DNA from: Arcobacteraceae bacterium
GTDB lineage: Bacteria > Campylobacterota > Campylobacteria > Campylobacterales > Arcobacteraceae
DNA length: 64,000 nt
NCBI GenBank assembly: GCA_021107755.1
Contig: JAIOSF010000022.1
Location: 1-64,000 of the forward strand
Direction: 5' to 3'
Made by a program: the position numbers and the translations under genes. The notes beneath the pieces were generated by a model, which worked only from the letters and a program-made list of their open reading frames with translations, had not been told where the DNA came from and did no database searches. Position 1 is the first letter of the stretch. Each line of letters opens with the position of its first letter. Positions 39,185 to 49,079 of this stretch are shown here, in pieces.

Positions 39185-39495
39185 TCACAATCCTTAACCT
39201 ATTAGCTTCTTTATTATAGGACAGTATTATTTACATACTTATTAATTTGTATTTTTTTGCAATATAAGTAATAGATGGTAGCAATATGAAGCATCATAAC
39301 TAAATATTAACTGAATATAAACTACTGTTGTTCTTAAAACCTATTAAGAAATATTTGTATTTTTATACTGATTTTCGATTCATTCATATTATAAATATCT
39401 AGTTAAAACTCTAACTATTTCCCTTTTAAGTCATTTAGTGTATATAAAAAAAGGAAGAGTTTCCCCTTCCTCTAAAATTTGTTATGTATCTATTT
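39185..39495. other. Intergenic region without a gene
   Basis: This 311-base stretch is AT-rich and holds no convincing coding frame. Its right end (39446-39473) carries the terminator of the minus-strand hsp20 operon. The left end must hold the promoter of the large kinase; TTATTATAGGAC near 39210 is oriented the wrong way for a clear -10, so none is assigned. Confidence 0.6.
39446..39473 (-). terminator. Terminator of the hsp20/38-aa peptide operon
   Basis: On the minus strand AGGAAG (39471-39466) and CTTCCT (39457-39452) form a 6-bp stem with an 8-base loop, followed by a run of seven T residues. Confidence 0.75.
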
Positions 39496-39612
39496 TCAGT
39501 TTAACATACTTGGTATTAAAAGATAACATCCAATAGCAGTAATTAATTGAATACAAACTATTGCTATAAAATCTTTTTTATTATTTTTAATATTTGAAGC
39601 AATAGCACTCAT
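39496..39612 (-). CDS. Small single-pass membrane peptide (38 aa) downstream of hsp20
   Basis: The ATG at 39612 is preceded by a full AAGGAGG ribosome-binding site, nine bases after the hsp20 stop. The product is MSAIASNIKNNKKDF followed by one hydrophobic helix (about residues 16-36, with two Cys) ending in MLN. The basic N-terminus suggests it stays in the cytoplasm. A terminator follows directly. I know no family for it. The strong ribosome-binding site and position between hsp20 and terminator make it a real gene and probably a heat-induced one, since it lies behind the CIRCE-controlled hsp20. Confidence 0.72.
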   Translation of the reverse strand: MSAIASNIKNNKKDFIAIVCIQLITAIGCYLLIPSMLN

Positions 39613-39621
39613 CTATCCTCC

Positions 39622-40050
39622 TTATTCTATCTCGATTTTTTTCTTATTTTTATCTTTTTCTAATTTTGGAATAACAACCTCTAAAACACCCTTGTCACTA
39701 GATGCTGTAATATTCTCTACATCTACATTTTTTGGAATTGTAAAAAATCTTTGAAATTTACCAAATGAGGTCTCTACTTTATAGTAATCCTCCTCTTTAA
39801 CTTCCTCTTTTATTTTTCTCTCCCCACTAATTGTGAGTTTCCCATCATCAATATCTATAGAGATATCATCTTTATTTACTCCTGGCAAATCAACATCAAT
39901 ATGATAAGCGAATTCACCTTCTCTTGTATTTACAACAGGTGTAAATGTACTTATTGCAGTATCCCCCTCTTTTGTAAGTGCTGGATAACTTTGAAAAACT
40001 TTTTGCATATTTGTAAACTCTTTAAATGGGTCAAATCTTGTAACTAACAT
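39622..40050 (-). CDS. Cytoplasmic small heat-shock protein (Hsp20/alpha-crystallin)
   Basis: This 142-residue protein has a short N-terminal arm (MLVTRFDPFKEFTNMQKVF), an alpha-crystallin domain (about 38-130, YHIDVDLPGVNKDDISIDIDD and KGVLEVVIPK) and a C-terminal I-x-I type tail (KKIEIE). It should form oligomers that hold unfolding proteins. It has no signal peptide. It is read from a near-consensus promoter that overlaps CIRCE operator 1, so HrcA repression and heat induction are expected. It is followed by a 38-residue membrane peptide. Confidence 0.95.
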   Translation of the reverse strand: MLVTRFDPFKEFTNMQKVFQSYPALTKEGDTAISTFTPVVNTREGEFAYHIDVDLPGVNKDDISIDIDDGKLTISGERKIKEEVKEEDYYKVETSFGKFQRFFTIPKNVDVENITASSDKGVLEVVIPKLEKDKNKKKIEIE

Positions 40051-40116
40051 CTTTATCTCCTCAGTATTTAATTTAGTTTAAAATCAATAAGTTGATACCT
40101 ATTAATTTCAAAAACA

Positions 40117-40146
40117 ATTATATCAAATATTTTTAGCACTTGTCAA
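40117..40146 (-). promoter_or_regulatory. Promoter of the cytoplasmic hsp20 operon
   Basis: On the minus strand TTGACA (40146-40141) and TATAAT (40122-40117) are both consensus, separated by 18 bases. The -35 lies inside CIRCE element 1, so bound HrcA would block RNA polymerase. It is 67 bases upstream of the ATG. Confidence 0.8.
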
Positions 40147-40159
40147 GATATAGTGCTAA
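40133..40159. promoter_or_regulatory. CIRCE operator 1 (HrcA site)
   Basis: TTAGCACTT (40133-40141), nine bases, TAGTGCTAA (40151-40159). This fits the CIRCE consensus TTAGCACTC-N9-GAGTGCTAA with exact spacing and one changed base per arm, the change being symmetrical. It overlaps the -35 of the cytoplasmic hsp20 promoter. Confidence 0.9.
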
Positions 40160-40164
40160 TTATT

Positions 40165-40191
40165 TTAGCACTTGACTATAACTAGTGCTAA
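40165..40191. promoter_or_regulatory. CIRCE operator 2 (HrcA site)
   Basis: TTAGCACTT (40165-40173), nine bases, TAGTGCTAA (40183-40191), the same arms as operator 1 with a different spacer. It lies five bases from operator 1. TTGACT at 40172-40177 inside it could be the -35 for the plus-strand periplasmic hsp20 gene, with a weak -10 near 40196. Confidence 0.9.
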
Positions 40192-40284
40192 GTTTTAAAG
40201 TTTATTTAAATTTTATATTTTATAATTTTATCCTCTTTAGTCCCGTATAACTAAAGTAAAATCTTATTCATTAAGGAGCAAACT

Positions 40285-40767
40285 ATGACAAAAAAACTAC
40301 TCGCCTCTAGTTTAGCATTCGCTTTAACAACTACACTTAATGCTACATCATTTTTTACAACTGACTTAGATAATCATGTGAAAAGTTTTAATGATGAAAT
40401 TGCAATGTTTTTTAATAATGAAAATATTTTTAAAACATATCCAAAGATGAATGCATTTGAAGATGAGAAAAAGTATATATTTAAATTTGAATTAGCAGGT
40501 ATTGAGAAAAAAGATATTAAAGTATCAATATCAAGTCAAAATATTCTCTCTATAAAAGGTGAAAAAAAATCTTTTTCTAAAGATGAACAAAAAAATATGA
40601 TACGACAAGAACACTTCTATGGTTCTTTTAATAGAAATATCTCTTTACCAGATGATATTGATAGGGAAAATATAAAAGTAAGCTATAAAAATGGAATATT
40701 AACTATTACTATAAATAAAGATATGACTAAAAATAAAAATAAAAATAAAATTCTCAATATAGAATAG
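40285..40767 (+). CDS. Small heat-shock protein with signal peptide, probably periplasmic
   Basis: This 160-residue protein starts with a clear export signal (MTKKLLASSLAFALTTTLNA, basic start, hydrophobic core, Ala at the likely cut site near residue 20). A complete alpha-crystallin domain follows (about 55-150, KYIFKFELAGIEKKDIKVSIS, ILSIKGEKK, NGILTITINK). Bacterial sHSPs are nearly always cytoplasmic, so an exported copy beside the cytoplasmic one is unusual. AAGGAG precedes the ATG. The C-terminus has a KNKNKNK stretch encoded by an A/T repeat and ends in ILNIE. Two CIRCE sites lie between it and the divergent hsp20 gene. Confidence 0.88.
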   Translation: MTKKLLASSLAFALTTTLNATSFFTTDLDNHVKSFNDEIAMFFNNENIFKTYPKMNAFEDEKKYIFKFELAGIEKKDIKVSISSQNILSIKGEKKSFSKDEQKNMIRQEHFYGSFNRNISLPDDIDRENIKVSYKNGILTITINKDMTKNKNKNKILNIE

Positions 40768-40775
40768 ATAGTATC

Positions 40776-40818
40776 CTTACACTATTTAGTTATATAACTA
40801 AATAGTGTAAGTTTTTTT
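40776..40818 (+). terminator. Very strong terminator after the exported hsp20 gene
   Basis: Perfect 17-bp arms at 40776-40792 and 40795-40811 with a two-base loop are followed by seven T residues. Confidence 0.92.
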
Positions 40819-40884
40819 ATTTTATTTAGATTAAATAGAATAAAAACTATAATAGTAGTTATTACTATATTATAGGAAATTCTT

Positions 40885-43551
40885 ATGTCTAAATTAAGCT
40901 CTTTATTTAACAGTTTTTTAAAAAACCCCATACTTCTCAAACTCTTTTTTGCCCTTTTATTTGTCTTATTTGCCATTATGATTGCTACTATATCTTTTGC
41001 AGTGCATTATAATTATGAAAATAATTATATCAAGAAAGATATACATCATAAAGCTATCTCTTTTATAGAAACTAAAACTAATATTTTAAAAAATCAAATT
41101 GATAAAAATAAACAATATTTATATTCACTTAAAAATAATACTATTTTGAAATCCTATATAAAAACAGGTGAGAATAAAGTAACTACAGTTGCACTGTTTG
41201 AACAAATCATCTCTGCAGATAAAGATATTATGCAAATACGATATATAGATGAAAGTGGAATGGAAATTATTCGACTTGAAAGAAATGAACAAGATGAAAA
41301 GTATAGTATTGTCAATGAAACTGCTCTTCAAAATAAAAAAGATAGATACTATTTCAAAGAGACCTCAAAACGAAATGAGAGTAGCCCTATATGGTTATCT
41401 GATATTGATTTAAATATAGAAAATGGTAAGGTTGTAAAACCATATATCCCAACATTAAGACTTGCAAAACCGCTATTTGAAAAAAATAAATTTAAAGGAA
41501 TTATCATTATTAATATATTTATGAAAGATATATTAAACCAACTTGCACAATCAGATATGTTTATGATATCTTTAATGGATAAAAATGGTGACTTTTTAAT
41601 AGGAAAATATGAATTAAAAGGAAAATTATTTGATTTTGCATGGTCTAAATATATTTTAAATAAAGTTAATATTGATGACTTCTTAACTCAATATACAAAC
41701 CAAATATTAAAAAGTCTCCATTATGATAGTGAATATCTTCACTCCAAAAAGATAAACCAAGATTTAGCTCTTGATCAAGAGCTCATTTTGGTTGCAAAAA
41801 TAAAAGAGAAAAAAATTGAAGAGTTAAAACAAAACACTATACATAAAATATTAGACACCCTTGGTATTGTACTTCTTATTAGTGGTCCACTTGGTTTACT
41901 CTTAGCATATATACCAGCTTTATTATCTACAAAAGTTCTTGCTTCATCTAAAAAACTTGATGAAAAAACAATAATATTTAATGAATATTTAGAAGCTATG
42001 AATATCAATAACATTATCTCAAAATCAGATCCTAAAGGGAAGATAACTTATGTGAATAAAAACTTTTGTGATGTAACAGGGTATACACAAGAGGAGATTA
42101 TAGGAAAACCTCATTCAATTTTAAGAGACCCAGATGAACCCAAAGAGACATTTAAAATTCTTTGGCTAACTATTCAAGCAAAAAAAGTTTGGAAAGGAAT
42201 TTTACGAAATAGAAAAAAAGATGGTAGCTATTATGATGTAGATATAGCAATAATGCCAATAATTAACCAAGAAAATAAAATAATTGAATACTTAGCTATT
42301 AGACATGAGATAACTGAACTTATGGAACAAAGAAAAAATCTCATCTCAATAGCCACTAAAGATCCTTTATGTGAAGTTGGAAATAGATACAAATTAAATT
42401 TTGATTTACAAAAACAGATAGTTAATAATCTTGCTGTTATTGATATCGACAAATTTTCTGAGATAAATGACTTTTATGGACATAAACTTGGTGATGAAAT
42501 TATTATTAAATTTTCAAAACTTTTACTGGAAAATATTACAGATGAATTTGAACTCTATAGACTTCATTCTGATAAATTTGCTATACATAACTATACATTG
42601 AGTAGTGATAGGTTTACAAACTTTATAGTACATCTTAATACAAAAATGATAGAGTCTATTATAGAAACTGACATAAAATCATTTGATATAGTAACAACTG
42701 CGGGTGTATCATCTTGTGATCAGGATATAATACTATCAACTGCAGAGATGGTAAATAAATATGCAAAAAAAATAAATAAAAAAGTACTTTCCTATTCAAC
42801 AGAGTTAAAAATAGAACAGGTATTTTCTAATAATATTGAGTGGACAGAAAAAGTAAAAAAAGCTCTTCATGAAGATAGAATTATTACTCACTATCAACCT
42901 ATTTATAATAACATAACAAATAAAATTGAAAAATACGAAACCCTCGTTAGACTTCAAGATGAAGATGGAACTATTATCTCCCCATTTTATTTTCTTGATA
43001 TTGCCAAATCTTCAGGTCAATATATTGATATTACAAAAGTTGTTATCCAAAAATCATTTAAGAAATTTAAAGATTTAGATATGGAGTTCTCAATTAATTT
43101 AACTGTAGAAGATATACTTGATGAAGAGTTACCTCTTTATCTTGAAGAGATGCTTGAACAATATAATATAGCACATAAATTAGTACTAGAACTTGTTGAG
43201 AGTGAAGGTATAGAAGAGTTTGATACTATCCAAAAATTTATTAAAAAAATGAAAAGTTTTGGTTGTAAAATTGCAATAGATGATTTTGGTACTGGTTATA
43301 GTAATTTTGAATATTTAGTAAAACTACAAACTGATTATATAAAAATTGATGGTAGTATGATTAAAAATATTAATGATGATGAAAATATGAAAGAGATAGT
43401 AAAAACTATTATTGATTTTTCTAAAAAGATGAACTACAAAACAATCGCTGAATTTGTATTTTCTGAAGAAGTTTATAAAAGTGTAAAAGAGCTTGAGATT
43501 GACTATTCTCAAGGATACTATATAGGTGCCCCTCAAGATACTTTATTGTAA
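40885..43551 (+). CDS. Membrane c-di-GMP phosphodiesterase: CACHE-PAS-(degenerate GGDEF)-EAL
   Basis: This 888-residue protein has membrane helices near 20-42 and 322-342 around a double-CACHE sensor (IMQIRYIDESGMEIIRLE). A PAS domain (about 365-475), a GGDEF-type domain (about 488-625) and an EAL domain (about 665-885) follow. The GGDEF signature reads HSDKF (near 560), so cyclase activity is not expected. The EAL domain keeps its acidic residues (YETLVRL, INLTVED, LELVES, IDDFGTGYSN, DYIKIDGS), although the motif is ETL, so it may hydrolyse c-di-GMP. It resembles the protein at 58585-60840 in layout. It is alone between two terminators. Confidence 0.88.
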   Translation: MSKLSSLFNSFLKNPILLKLFFALLFVLFAIMIATISFAVHYNYENNYIKKDIHHKAISFIETKTNILKNQIDKNKQYLYSLKNNTILKSYIKTGENKVTTVALFEQIISADKDIMQIRYIDESGMEIIRLERNEQDEKYSIVNETALQNKKDRYYFKETSKRNESSPIWLSDIDLNIENGKVVKPYIPTLRLAKPLFEKNKFKGIIIINIFMKDILNQLAQSDMFMISLMDKNGDFLIGKYELKGKLFDFAWSKYILNKVNIDDFLTQYTNQILKSLHYDSEYLHSKKINQDLALDQELILVAKIKEKKIEELKQNTIHKILDTLGIVLLISGPLGLLLAYIPALLSTKVLASSKKLDEKTIIFNEYLEAMNINNIISKSDPKGKITYVNKNFCDVTGYTQEEIIGKPHSILRDPDEPKETFKILWLTIQAKKVWKGILRNRKKDGSYYDVDIAIMPIINQENKIIEYLAIRHEITELMEQRKNLISIATKDPLCEVGNRYKLNFDLQKQIVNNLAVIDIDKFSEINDFYGHKLGDEIIIKFSKLLLENITDEFELYRLHSDKFAIHNYTLSSDRFTNFIVHLNTKMIESIIETDIKSFDIVTTAGVSSCDQDIILSTAEMVNKYAKKINKKVLSYSTELKIEQVFSNNIEWTEKVKKALHEDRIITHYQPIYNNITNKIEKYETLVRLQDEDGTIISPFYFLDIAKSSGQYIDITKVVIQKSFKKFKDLDMEFSINLTVEDILDEELPLYLEEMLEQYNIAHKLVLELVESEGIEEFDTIQKFIKKMKSFGCKIAIDDFGTGYSNFEYLVKLQTDYIKIDGSMIKNINDDENMKEIVKTIIDFSKKMNYKTIAEFVFSEEVYKSVKELEIDYSQGYYIGAPQDTLL

Positions 43552-43577
43552 AAGGTTACGAGAGTTGTAACCTTTTT
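43551..43577. terminator. Bidirectional terminator
   Basis: AAAGGTTAC (43551-43559) and GTAACCTTT (43567-43575) form a perfect 9-bp stem around a 7-base loop, between the convergent phosphodiesterase and chemoreceptor genes. Confidence 0.85.
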
Positions 43578-43583
43578 ATTGCT

Positions 43584-46304
43584 CTAGAAACTTGACCACT
43601 CATCATCATCTTTATTTGATACTACAGTTTTAATACCTACCGACTTTCTATCGTGTGATGCTTCCTCTTTTTTATACTCTTTTATTTTATCATGATACTC
43701 TACAGTATCTTTTGCCTGAGGAGTTATAACATCTCTTCCCCTCTCAAGTTTAAGTTCATGACATTTATGAACCTTAACTTTATCAATACCTTCAAATACT
43801 TTTGTTGTATTTTCCTCTATACTTCTTGCTATAGTATGAAGTTTTTGATCATTTCTATTTTTTGCATCTACATTGATAAACTCTTGTACTCCACTATGTA
43901 CTTGCTCATGTGCTTTTAATAACTCTTGCCAATCAGAGTTTTGGGTAAATTTTTCATTTGTATGTTGTTCAATCCATTTTCCAAGAGCACACTCATGATG
44001 ATTTTTTACAGTCCACTGCTTTCCATCTCCAACATCTTTGAAGTTTGTTTCTTTGAAGTTAATATGGTCAAGCTTTAACTTAGTTGTATCAAACACCATA
44101 TTTACATCACACACTGAGTCACCTCTTGCTTTATCAAAGCTTGTTCTATTTACTACAGCTATCAATTGACTTGAAATCTCACTTAATATCATAGCTTTAT
44201 TTGCAACTATCTCAGCACCATTTGCATTTTCTTGTGTAGCTTTATCTAATTGATTTACTGCACTATTAATTTGCTCCATCCCTATTTTTTGCTCATGAGT
44301 AGCTTCTGTTACCCCAGTAACCATCTCAGTAACTTCAGCAACTTTTTCATTTAAGAATTTAAAGCTATCAACCATTCTATCAGCAGTAGTTTTTCCCTCT
44401 TTAGTTTTCTCTTGTGCATAATTAACAAGGTTTTTAATCTCATTTGCAGCTTCAGCACTTCTGCTAGCAAGATTTCTAACCTCTTGAGCAACAACAGCAA
44501 AGCCTTTACCAGCTTCACCAGCAGTTGCTGCTTCAACAGCTGCATTTAAAGATAGAATATTTGTTTGGAATGCAATTTGATCAATAATAGCTATAGCTTC
44601 AACAATATCATTTGTTGCTTTATCAATCTCCTCCATTGAAGAACCTGTTTTATGTGCAAGTTGATCATCTTCATTACTTGTTGCCTGCAATTCTTTTGCG
44701 ATTTGTAACATTTTGTTTGTTCGCTCATCTGTTTGATTAATAGTTGAAGTTATCTCTTCAATAGCAGCTGCTGTTTCTTCTAGAGATGCGGCTTGCTGTG
44801 TGGAAGAGGCAGAAAGTTCTTCACTAGTTGCTGCTAGTGCTTCTGCATTACTAGATAATCTTAATGCTGTATTATTTACCATACACAATACTTCCGAAAC
44901 AGATACACCTAATGCATTTGTCCCTTTAATTAAAGAACCTACATTTCCAGAACTTTTTGCATCTATTACATAATCATACTTAGCATTACCAAATTGAATC
45001 AATGCATTTGTTATGAGTGATAAATTATTTTGAGTAACTTGAAGCATCTCATTTACTTTTACTCTTAATTGTTCAACTTGAGGAGATGATGCTTTTTGTT
45101 TTATCTCATAAGTATAGAATCCATCTTTTGCTTTATGTACAATCTCTATAGCCTCTTCAATTACTTTAGTATCTTGCTTGATACCCTCTTCAATTTTGTC
45201 TAAGTATTTATTAAAATTAGCCGCAACTTCCCCTATCTCATCTGCTCTTTCTATCTCTACTCTTTCACTTGTATTTGAGTTTTGAGATATACTTATAATC
45301 GCTTCATCAAGCTCACGAAGTGGTTTAATAATAATTTTTCTTGAGAATATAACAATAATTATCGTAATAACTATTAAAATCAAAATAATTAATCCAATTG
45401 CTGTATAGATAAGTCCTTGAGATTGTGCTACTAACTCCTCAAGTTCAATACTATCTTCACCTATTACATAATAACCTATTTTGTTACCAGTATAATCTAT
45501 AACTGGAGAGATTGTTAAAAAATATTTATCACTCATCATAAATTTTTTAGATACAAGTTCTTTTAAATTTATTGTAGCAATATATGAAGCAAAATTTTTA
45601 TCAAAAGTTTTTTGATTAAGAATATAATCTCCCACTTTTGAAAGTTTTTGAAATGACTTATCATCTAACTTTGTCTTTAGAATATCTTGTTCTAAAAGCA
45701 TTAAAGCATACGCTTTATCTTGTTTTTTCAAAGATTTTATAATAGAGTTGTAACCTGCTTTAAATTCTACAGAGCCTACAAACTTACCGTCTAAATCAAC
45801 TATTGGTGCTACACCAATCATATTGATATCTGTTTTACTTATTTCTGAACCTACTACTGCTTTTTTAGTGATATGCACATCACTAATTGCTTTTCTTTCA
45901 TCTAAAAGTTCATCCCCAAAACTATCACTTTTCCATGAACGCAAAAATGATTTTCCATATTCATCATGGATATGTATTTTAATATTTTTAAAATTAGTAT
46001 TATTTTTAAATACTATTGAAAGTCTTTTCATAGCATCAATTGCTTTTTCTCTATCATTGTTTTGAAGAGCTTCCACTAGTGTTCTATCATTAGCAATTGA
46101 TATTGCATTAGAGAGACATATCTCACTTTTTCCAACAATCTTATCAGCCATAGAACCATTTAAATGAACTGCTGTATCTTCATATACATGTTCTTTAATT
46201 TCACCTAATTTAAAGCTAAATAAAACTAATGCTAACAAAAGTCCAACTATTGAACTTCCCACAATTAAAGCTATTAGCTTATTTCCTATTTTCCAATTAT
46301 TCAT
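43584..46304 (-). CDS. Chemoreceptor with CACHE sensor and C-terminal zinc-binding (CZB) domain
   Basis: This 906-residue receptor has helices at about 10-30 and 297-320 around a double-CACHE sensor ([29 protein letters not shown]). A HAMP domain (about 322-372) and a signalling domain follow, the latter with the tip [20 protein letters not shown] near 585. A CZB domain (about 770-870) has [19 protein letters not shown] and HEQVHSG, the His/Cys set that binds zinc. CZB domains are linked to zinc, pH or oxidant sensing in Helicobacter and E. coli. The C-terminus DDDEWSSF is a W-x-x-F tether like that of the receptor at 1-434. AAGGATATTATT precedes the ATG. Confidence 0.94.
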   Translation of the reverse strand: MNNWKIGNKLIALIVGSSIVGLLLALVLFSFKLGEIKEHVYEDTAVHLNGSMADKIVGKSEICLSNAISIANDRTLVEALQNNDREKAIDAMKRLSIVFKNNTNFKNIKIHIHDEYGKSFLRSWKSDSFGDELLDERKAISDVHITKKAVVGSEISKTDINMIGVAPIVDLDGKFVGSVEFKAGYNSIIKSLKKQDKAYALMLLEQDILKTKLDDKSFQKLSKVGDYILNQKTFDKNFASYIATINLKELVSKKFMMSDKYFLTISPVIDYTGNKIGYYVIGEDSIELEELVAQSQGLIYTAIGLIILILIVITIIIVIFSRKIIIKPLRELDEAIISISQNSNTSERVEIERADEIGEVAANFNKYLDKIEEGIKQDTKVIEEAIEIVHKAKDGFYTYEIKQKASSPQVEQLRVKVNEMLQVTQNNLSLITNALIQFGNAKYDYVIDAKSSGNVGSLIKGTNALGVSVSEVLCMVNNTALRLSSNAEALAATSEELSASSTQQAASLEETAAAIEEITSTINQTDERTNKMLQIAKELQATSNEDDQLAHKTGSSMEEIDKATNDIVEAIAIIDQIAFQTNILSLNAAVEAATAGEAGKGFAVVAQEVRNLASRSAEAANEIKNLVNYAQEKTKEGKTTADRMVDSFKFLNEKVAEVTEMVTGVTEATHEQKIGMEQINSAVNQLDKATQENANGAEIVANKAMILSEISSQLIAVVNRTSFDKARGDSVCDVNMVFDTTKLKLDHINFKETNFKDVGDGKQWTVKNHHECALGKWIEQHTNEKFTQNSDWQELLKAHEQVHSGVQEFINVDAKNRNDQKLHTIARSIEENTTKVFEGIDKVKVHKCHELKLERGRDVITPQAKDTVEYHDKIKEYKKEEASHDRKSVGIKTVVSNKDDDEWSSF

Positions 46305-46390
46305 ATAATAATATCCTTGATAAATTTTTAATTATAGTTATTGTAACTTTATTATGCTAAAATAGTAATATTAAATTTAAAAGTGAAATA

Positions 46391-47626
46391 ATGAAAATCT
46401 CTATACCTCTGTTTATATCTATTATAACTCCCTTATTTGCTCAAGAAGCTAGTTCTGAATCTTTTTTAAATTCACAATCTTTTATCTTTACTATTATATT
46501 AGTAATAGTTATATACTACTTTATAAAAAAAGAGAAAAATCTTGAAAAATCATATCATCAAATTGAAGCAGTGATCAACACAACAATTGAATCAATTATC
46601 GTATCACAAAATTATAAATGTATTGACTTTAACGAATCAGCACTAAAACTTTTTAAAATTACAAATAAACATGATGCTTTAGGGAAACACCCTTTAGACT
46701 TTATTGCTCAGGAATCTAAAGAGTTAGTAAAAAAGAAAATTATTCTAGATAATGCTGATCTTTATGAAGCTATGATCGTTACCATGGATGGAGAAAAAAT
46801 TCCTGTTTTACTCAAAGGGACAAATATAATTGTAGATGGGAAACATTTACGAATATCTTCTATTATTGATATAAGTGAACTAAAAGACAGAGAATCTAAA
46901 CTCATCTCACAATCTAAGTTAGCTAGCATGGGTGAAATGATAGGCAATATAGCTCACCAATGGAGACAACCTCTCTCTGTAATATCCACAAGTGCTACAG
47001 GTATGCATATGCAAAAAGAGATGGGATTGTTAACAGATGATGAGTTCTACAAATATTGTGAAGTTATCAATGAACACTCTCAATTTTTGTCACAAACTAT
47101 TGATGACTTTAGAAACTTTATAAAAGGGGACTCAAAACCTGTAAGATTTGATTTAAAAAATGATACAGATAGTTTCATAAAACTTGTAGATGCAACTATA
47201 AAAAGAAATAATATCACCATTATTTTGGATTTAGAAGAAAATATCCATATTCAAGGATATCCAAATGAGCTTATTCAATGTTTTATGAATATTTTTAATA
47301 ATGCAAAAGATGCTTTAGTAGAAAACAATGATGAAGATGATAGATTTATTTTCATCTCACAAATTATAAATGAGAATAATGTAATTATAGAATTTAAAGA
47401 CAATGCAGGTGGAATTCCTGAGGATATTATTGATAAAGTATTTGAACCATATTTTACAACTAAACACAAATCACAAGGTACTGGTCTTGGACTTCATATG
47501 AGTTATAATCTAGTAACAAATGGTATGAAAGGAACTCTTGAAGTTAAAAACGATGAATATGATTTTAATGGAAAACATTACAAAGGTGCATGTTTTGGTA
47601 TTGTGATACCTTTAAATATTTCTTAA
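46391..47626 (+). CDS. PAS-containing sensor histidine kinase
   Basis: This 411-residue kinase has an N-terminal signal-like segment (MKISIPLFISIITPLFAQ), a membrane helix at about 30-47, one PAS domain (about 55-165) and the H-box NIAHQWRQPLSVISTSATG near 188. An ATPase domain has NIFNNAKDAL, FKDNAGGIPEDIIDK and GTGLGLHMS. It has only a short periplasmic part, so the signal is likely read by the PAS domain. No response regulator is adjacent. It shares the H-box family with the kinases at 32812, 36077 and 60832. Confidence 0.9.
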   Translation: MKISIPLFISIITPLFAQEASSESFLNSQSFIFTIILVIVIYYFIKKEKNLEKSYHQIEAVINTTIESIIVSQNYKCIDFNESALKLFKITNKHDALGKHPLDFIAQESKELVKKKIILDNADLYEAMIVTMDGEKIPVLLKGTNIIVDGKHLRISSIIDISELKDRESKLISQSKLASMGEMIGNIAHQWRQPLSVISTSATGMHMQKEMGLLTDDEFYKYCEVINEHSQFLSQTIDDFRNFIKGDSKPVRFDLKNDTDSFIKLVDATIKRNNITIILDLEENIHIQGYPNELIQCFMNIFNNAKDALVENNDEDDRFIFISQIINENNVIIEFKDNAGGIPEDIIDKVFEPYFTTKHKSQGTGLGLHMSYNLVTNGMKGTLEVKNDEYDFNGKHYKGACFGIVIPLNIS

Positions 47627-47659
47627 TTACTTATCCACTAGTGCAACTATTTTTCTAAT

Positions 47660-47691
47660 AAATTTGAAATAATAAATATTATTTCAAATTT
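47660..47691. terminator. AT-rich hairpin between convergent kinase and ask
   Basis: Perfect 15-bp arms (47660-47674 and 47677-47691) of AAATTTGAAATAATA type around a 2-base loop, with T residues after it on the plus strand. It abuts the ask stop codon and probably ends both transcripts. Confidence 0.6.
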
Positions 47692-49059
47692 TTATTCTTC
47701 TTTCTTTAAAAGATTATCATAAAGTGTTTGTAAGGCAACATCTGCAATATTTTGAGAAACACCTATATGAAAAGATATTTTAGAAGGGCTCATATCAAAA
47801 AGGTCAAATGAGATATTATTCTCTTTTAATGCCCATATAGCATCTACTATAGCAAAGCTATTCTCTTTAAGTCCAATTCCTACAATAGTGATGATAGAGA
47901 GATTATATGTTATAAAAATATTGTCTGTTTTTATTCTCTTTTCTATCTGTCTTCTTAAATTATTTATATTCCCTTTAAGACACTCTTGATCTACTAAAAC
48001 TGCAATATCATCTTTGTCTGTTGGATAGTGATATGTATTAATTCCAAACTCACTAAACACTTTTAATAACTCAGCCATAAAACCTATCTCTTCTGCTAGC
48101 ATATCTTTTTGTATATGTATTGAAGCCATATTATCAAGTCTAGCAATTCCTACATTGTCTTCCATAGGAACTCTTTCACTCAAAATCAATGTACCTTCAT
48201 GGTCTGGATTATTTGTATTTCGTATATTGATTGGTATTTTACTTTTTTTACAATTTAACATTGCATCAAAATGAAAAACATTAAATCCCTTTGAACTTAA
48301 AAGTCGTAACTCTTTAAATGTAAGTCTTGGTATTACATTAGCATCTTCTATAACTCTTGGATCTACTTCATACACACCATTTGTATCCGTCCAGTTTTCA
48401 TAAACATCAGCATCAAGTGCATAGGCTAATTCTCCACCTGTTAAATCACTACCACCTCTACTCATCACAGCTATCTCTTTATTTTTTGTAATTCCATAAA
48501 ATCCTGGAACTAAATAAAGGATATCCTCCTCTATACTAAAATCTCTCTCAATATTTTCATATGACTCATTTAATACTTTACCATCTGTAAAATTTTCACT
48601 TAATATAAACCCAAAATCTTCAGGAAGCATTAGTTTTACATTTATCTTTGATTTTTTCATAAATTGCTCTATTACTTTGGCATTATGATGTTCACCTCTT
48701 GAAAGACAAAAAGCCTCCCTTTTTTCATCTTTTAATTTTGTATTTTCTAAATCTTTTTTTAATGGTTCTATAATCTTATTTTTATCAATACCTAAATCTA
48801 TACATAACTTTTCATATTTAGTAATAATTGCTTCAAAACTTTGTTGTGCATCTACTTCTATTAAGTGGTCTGAAAAATGTTTTCCATTGGTTGCATAGTT
48901 TAATAGATGATCTGTGATCTTTTGATCATGTAAGTCATCTCTACCAGGTGCAGAAACAACTACCACCTTTCTTGATTTATCTTGCTGTAATATTTTTATA
49001 ACTTTTCTGATTTGTGTAGCGTCTTTTACTGAACTTCCACCAAATTTACATACTTTCAT
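47692..49059 (-). CDS. ask: Aspartate kinase, ectoine-operon type (Ask_Ect)
   Basis: This 455-residue aspartokinase has the KFGGSS motif at residues 5-10, MSRGGSDLTGGELAYALDADVYENWTD near 225-250 and C-terminal ACT-type regulatory domains (about 310-450). It phosphorylates aspartate, the first step towards aspartate semialdehyde and then diaminobutyrate. Its place as the last gene of the ectoine operon marks it as the specialised isoenzyme that escapes normal amino acid feedback in other ectoine producers; here that is inferred. AAAGGGATAC lies before the ATG. Confidence 0.94.
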   Translation of the reverse strand: MKVCKFGGSSVKDATQIRKVIKILQQDKSRKVVVVSAPGRDDLHDQKITDHLLNYATNGKHFSDHLIEVDAQQSFEAIITKYEKLCIDLGIDKNKIIEPLKKDLENTKLKDEKREAFCLSRGEHHNAKVIEQFMKKSKINVKLMLPEDFGFILSENFTDGKVLNESYENIERDFSIEEDILYLVPGFYGITKNKEIAVMSRGGSDLTGGELAYALDADVYENWTDTNGVYEVDPRVIEDANVIPRLTFKELRLLSSKGFNVFHFDAMLNCKKSKIPINIRNTNNPDHEGTLILSERVPMEDNVGIARLDNMASIHIQKDMLAEEIGFMAELLKVFSEFGINTYHYPTDKDDIAVLVDQECLKGNINNLRRQIEKRIKTDNIFITYNLSIITIVGIGLKENSFAIVDAIWALKENNISFDLFDMSPSKISFHIGVSQNIADVALQTLYDNLLKKEE

Positions 49060-49079
49060 ATTATTGTATCCCTTTTATA

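Noticed and set aside
40732-40755. AAAAAT repeats at the end of the exported hsp20 gene as a phase-variation tract
   Set aside because: The repeat unit is six bases, so slippage would keep the frame; it encodes the KNKNKN tail and is near the end of the protein.
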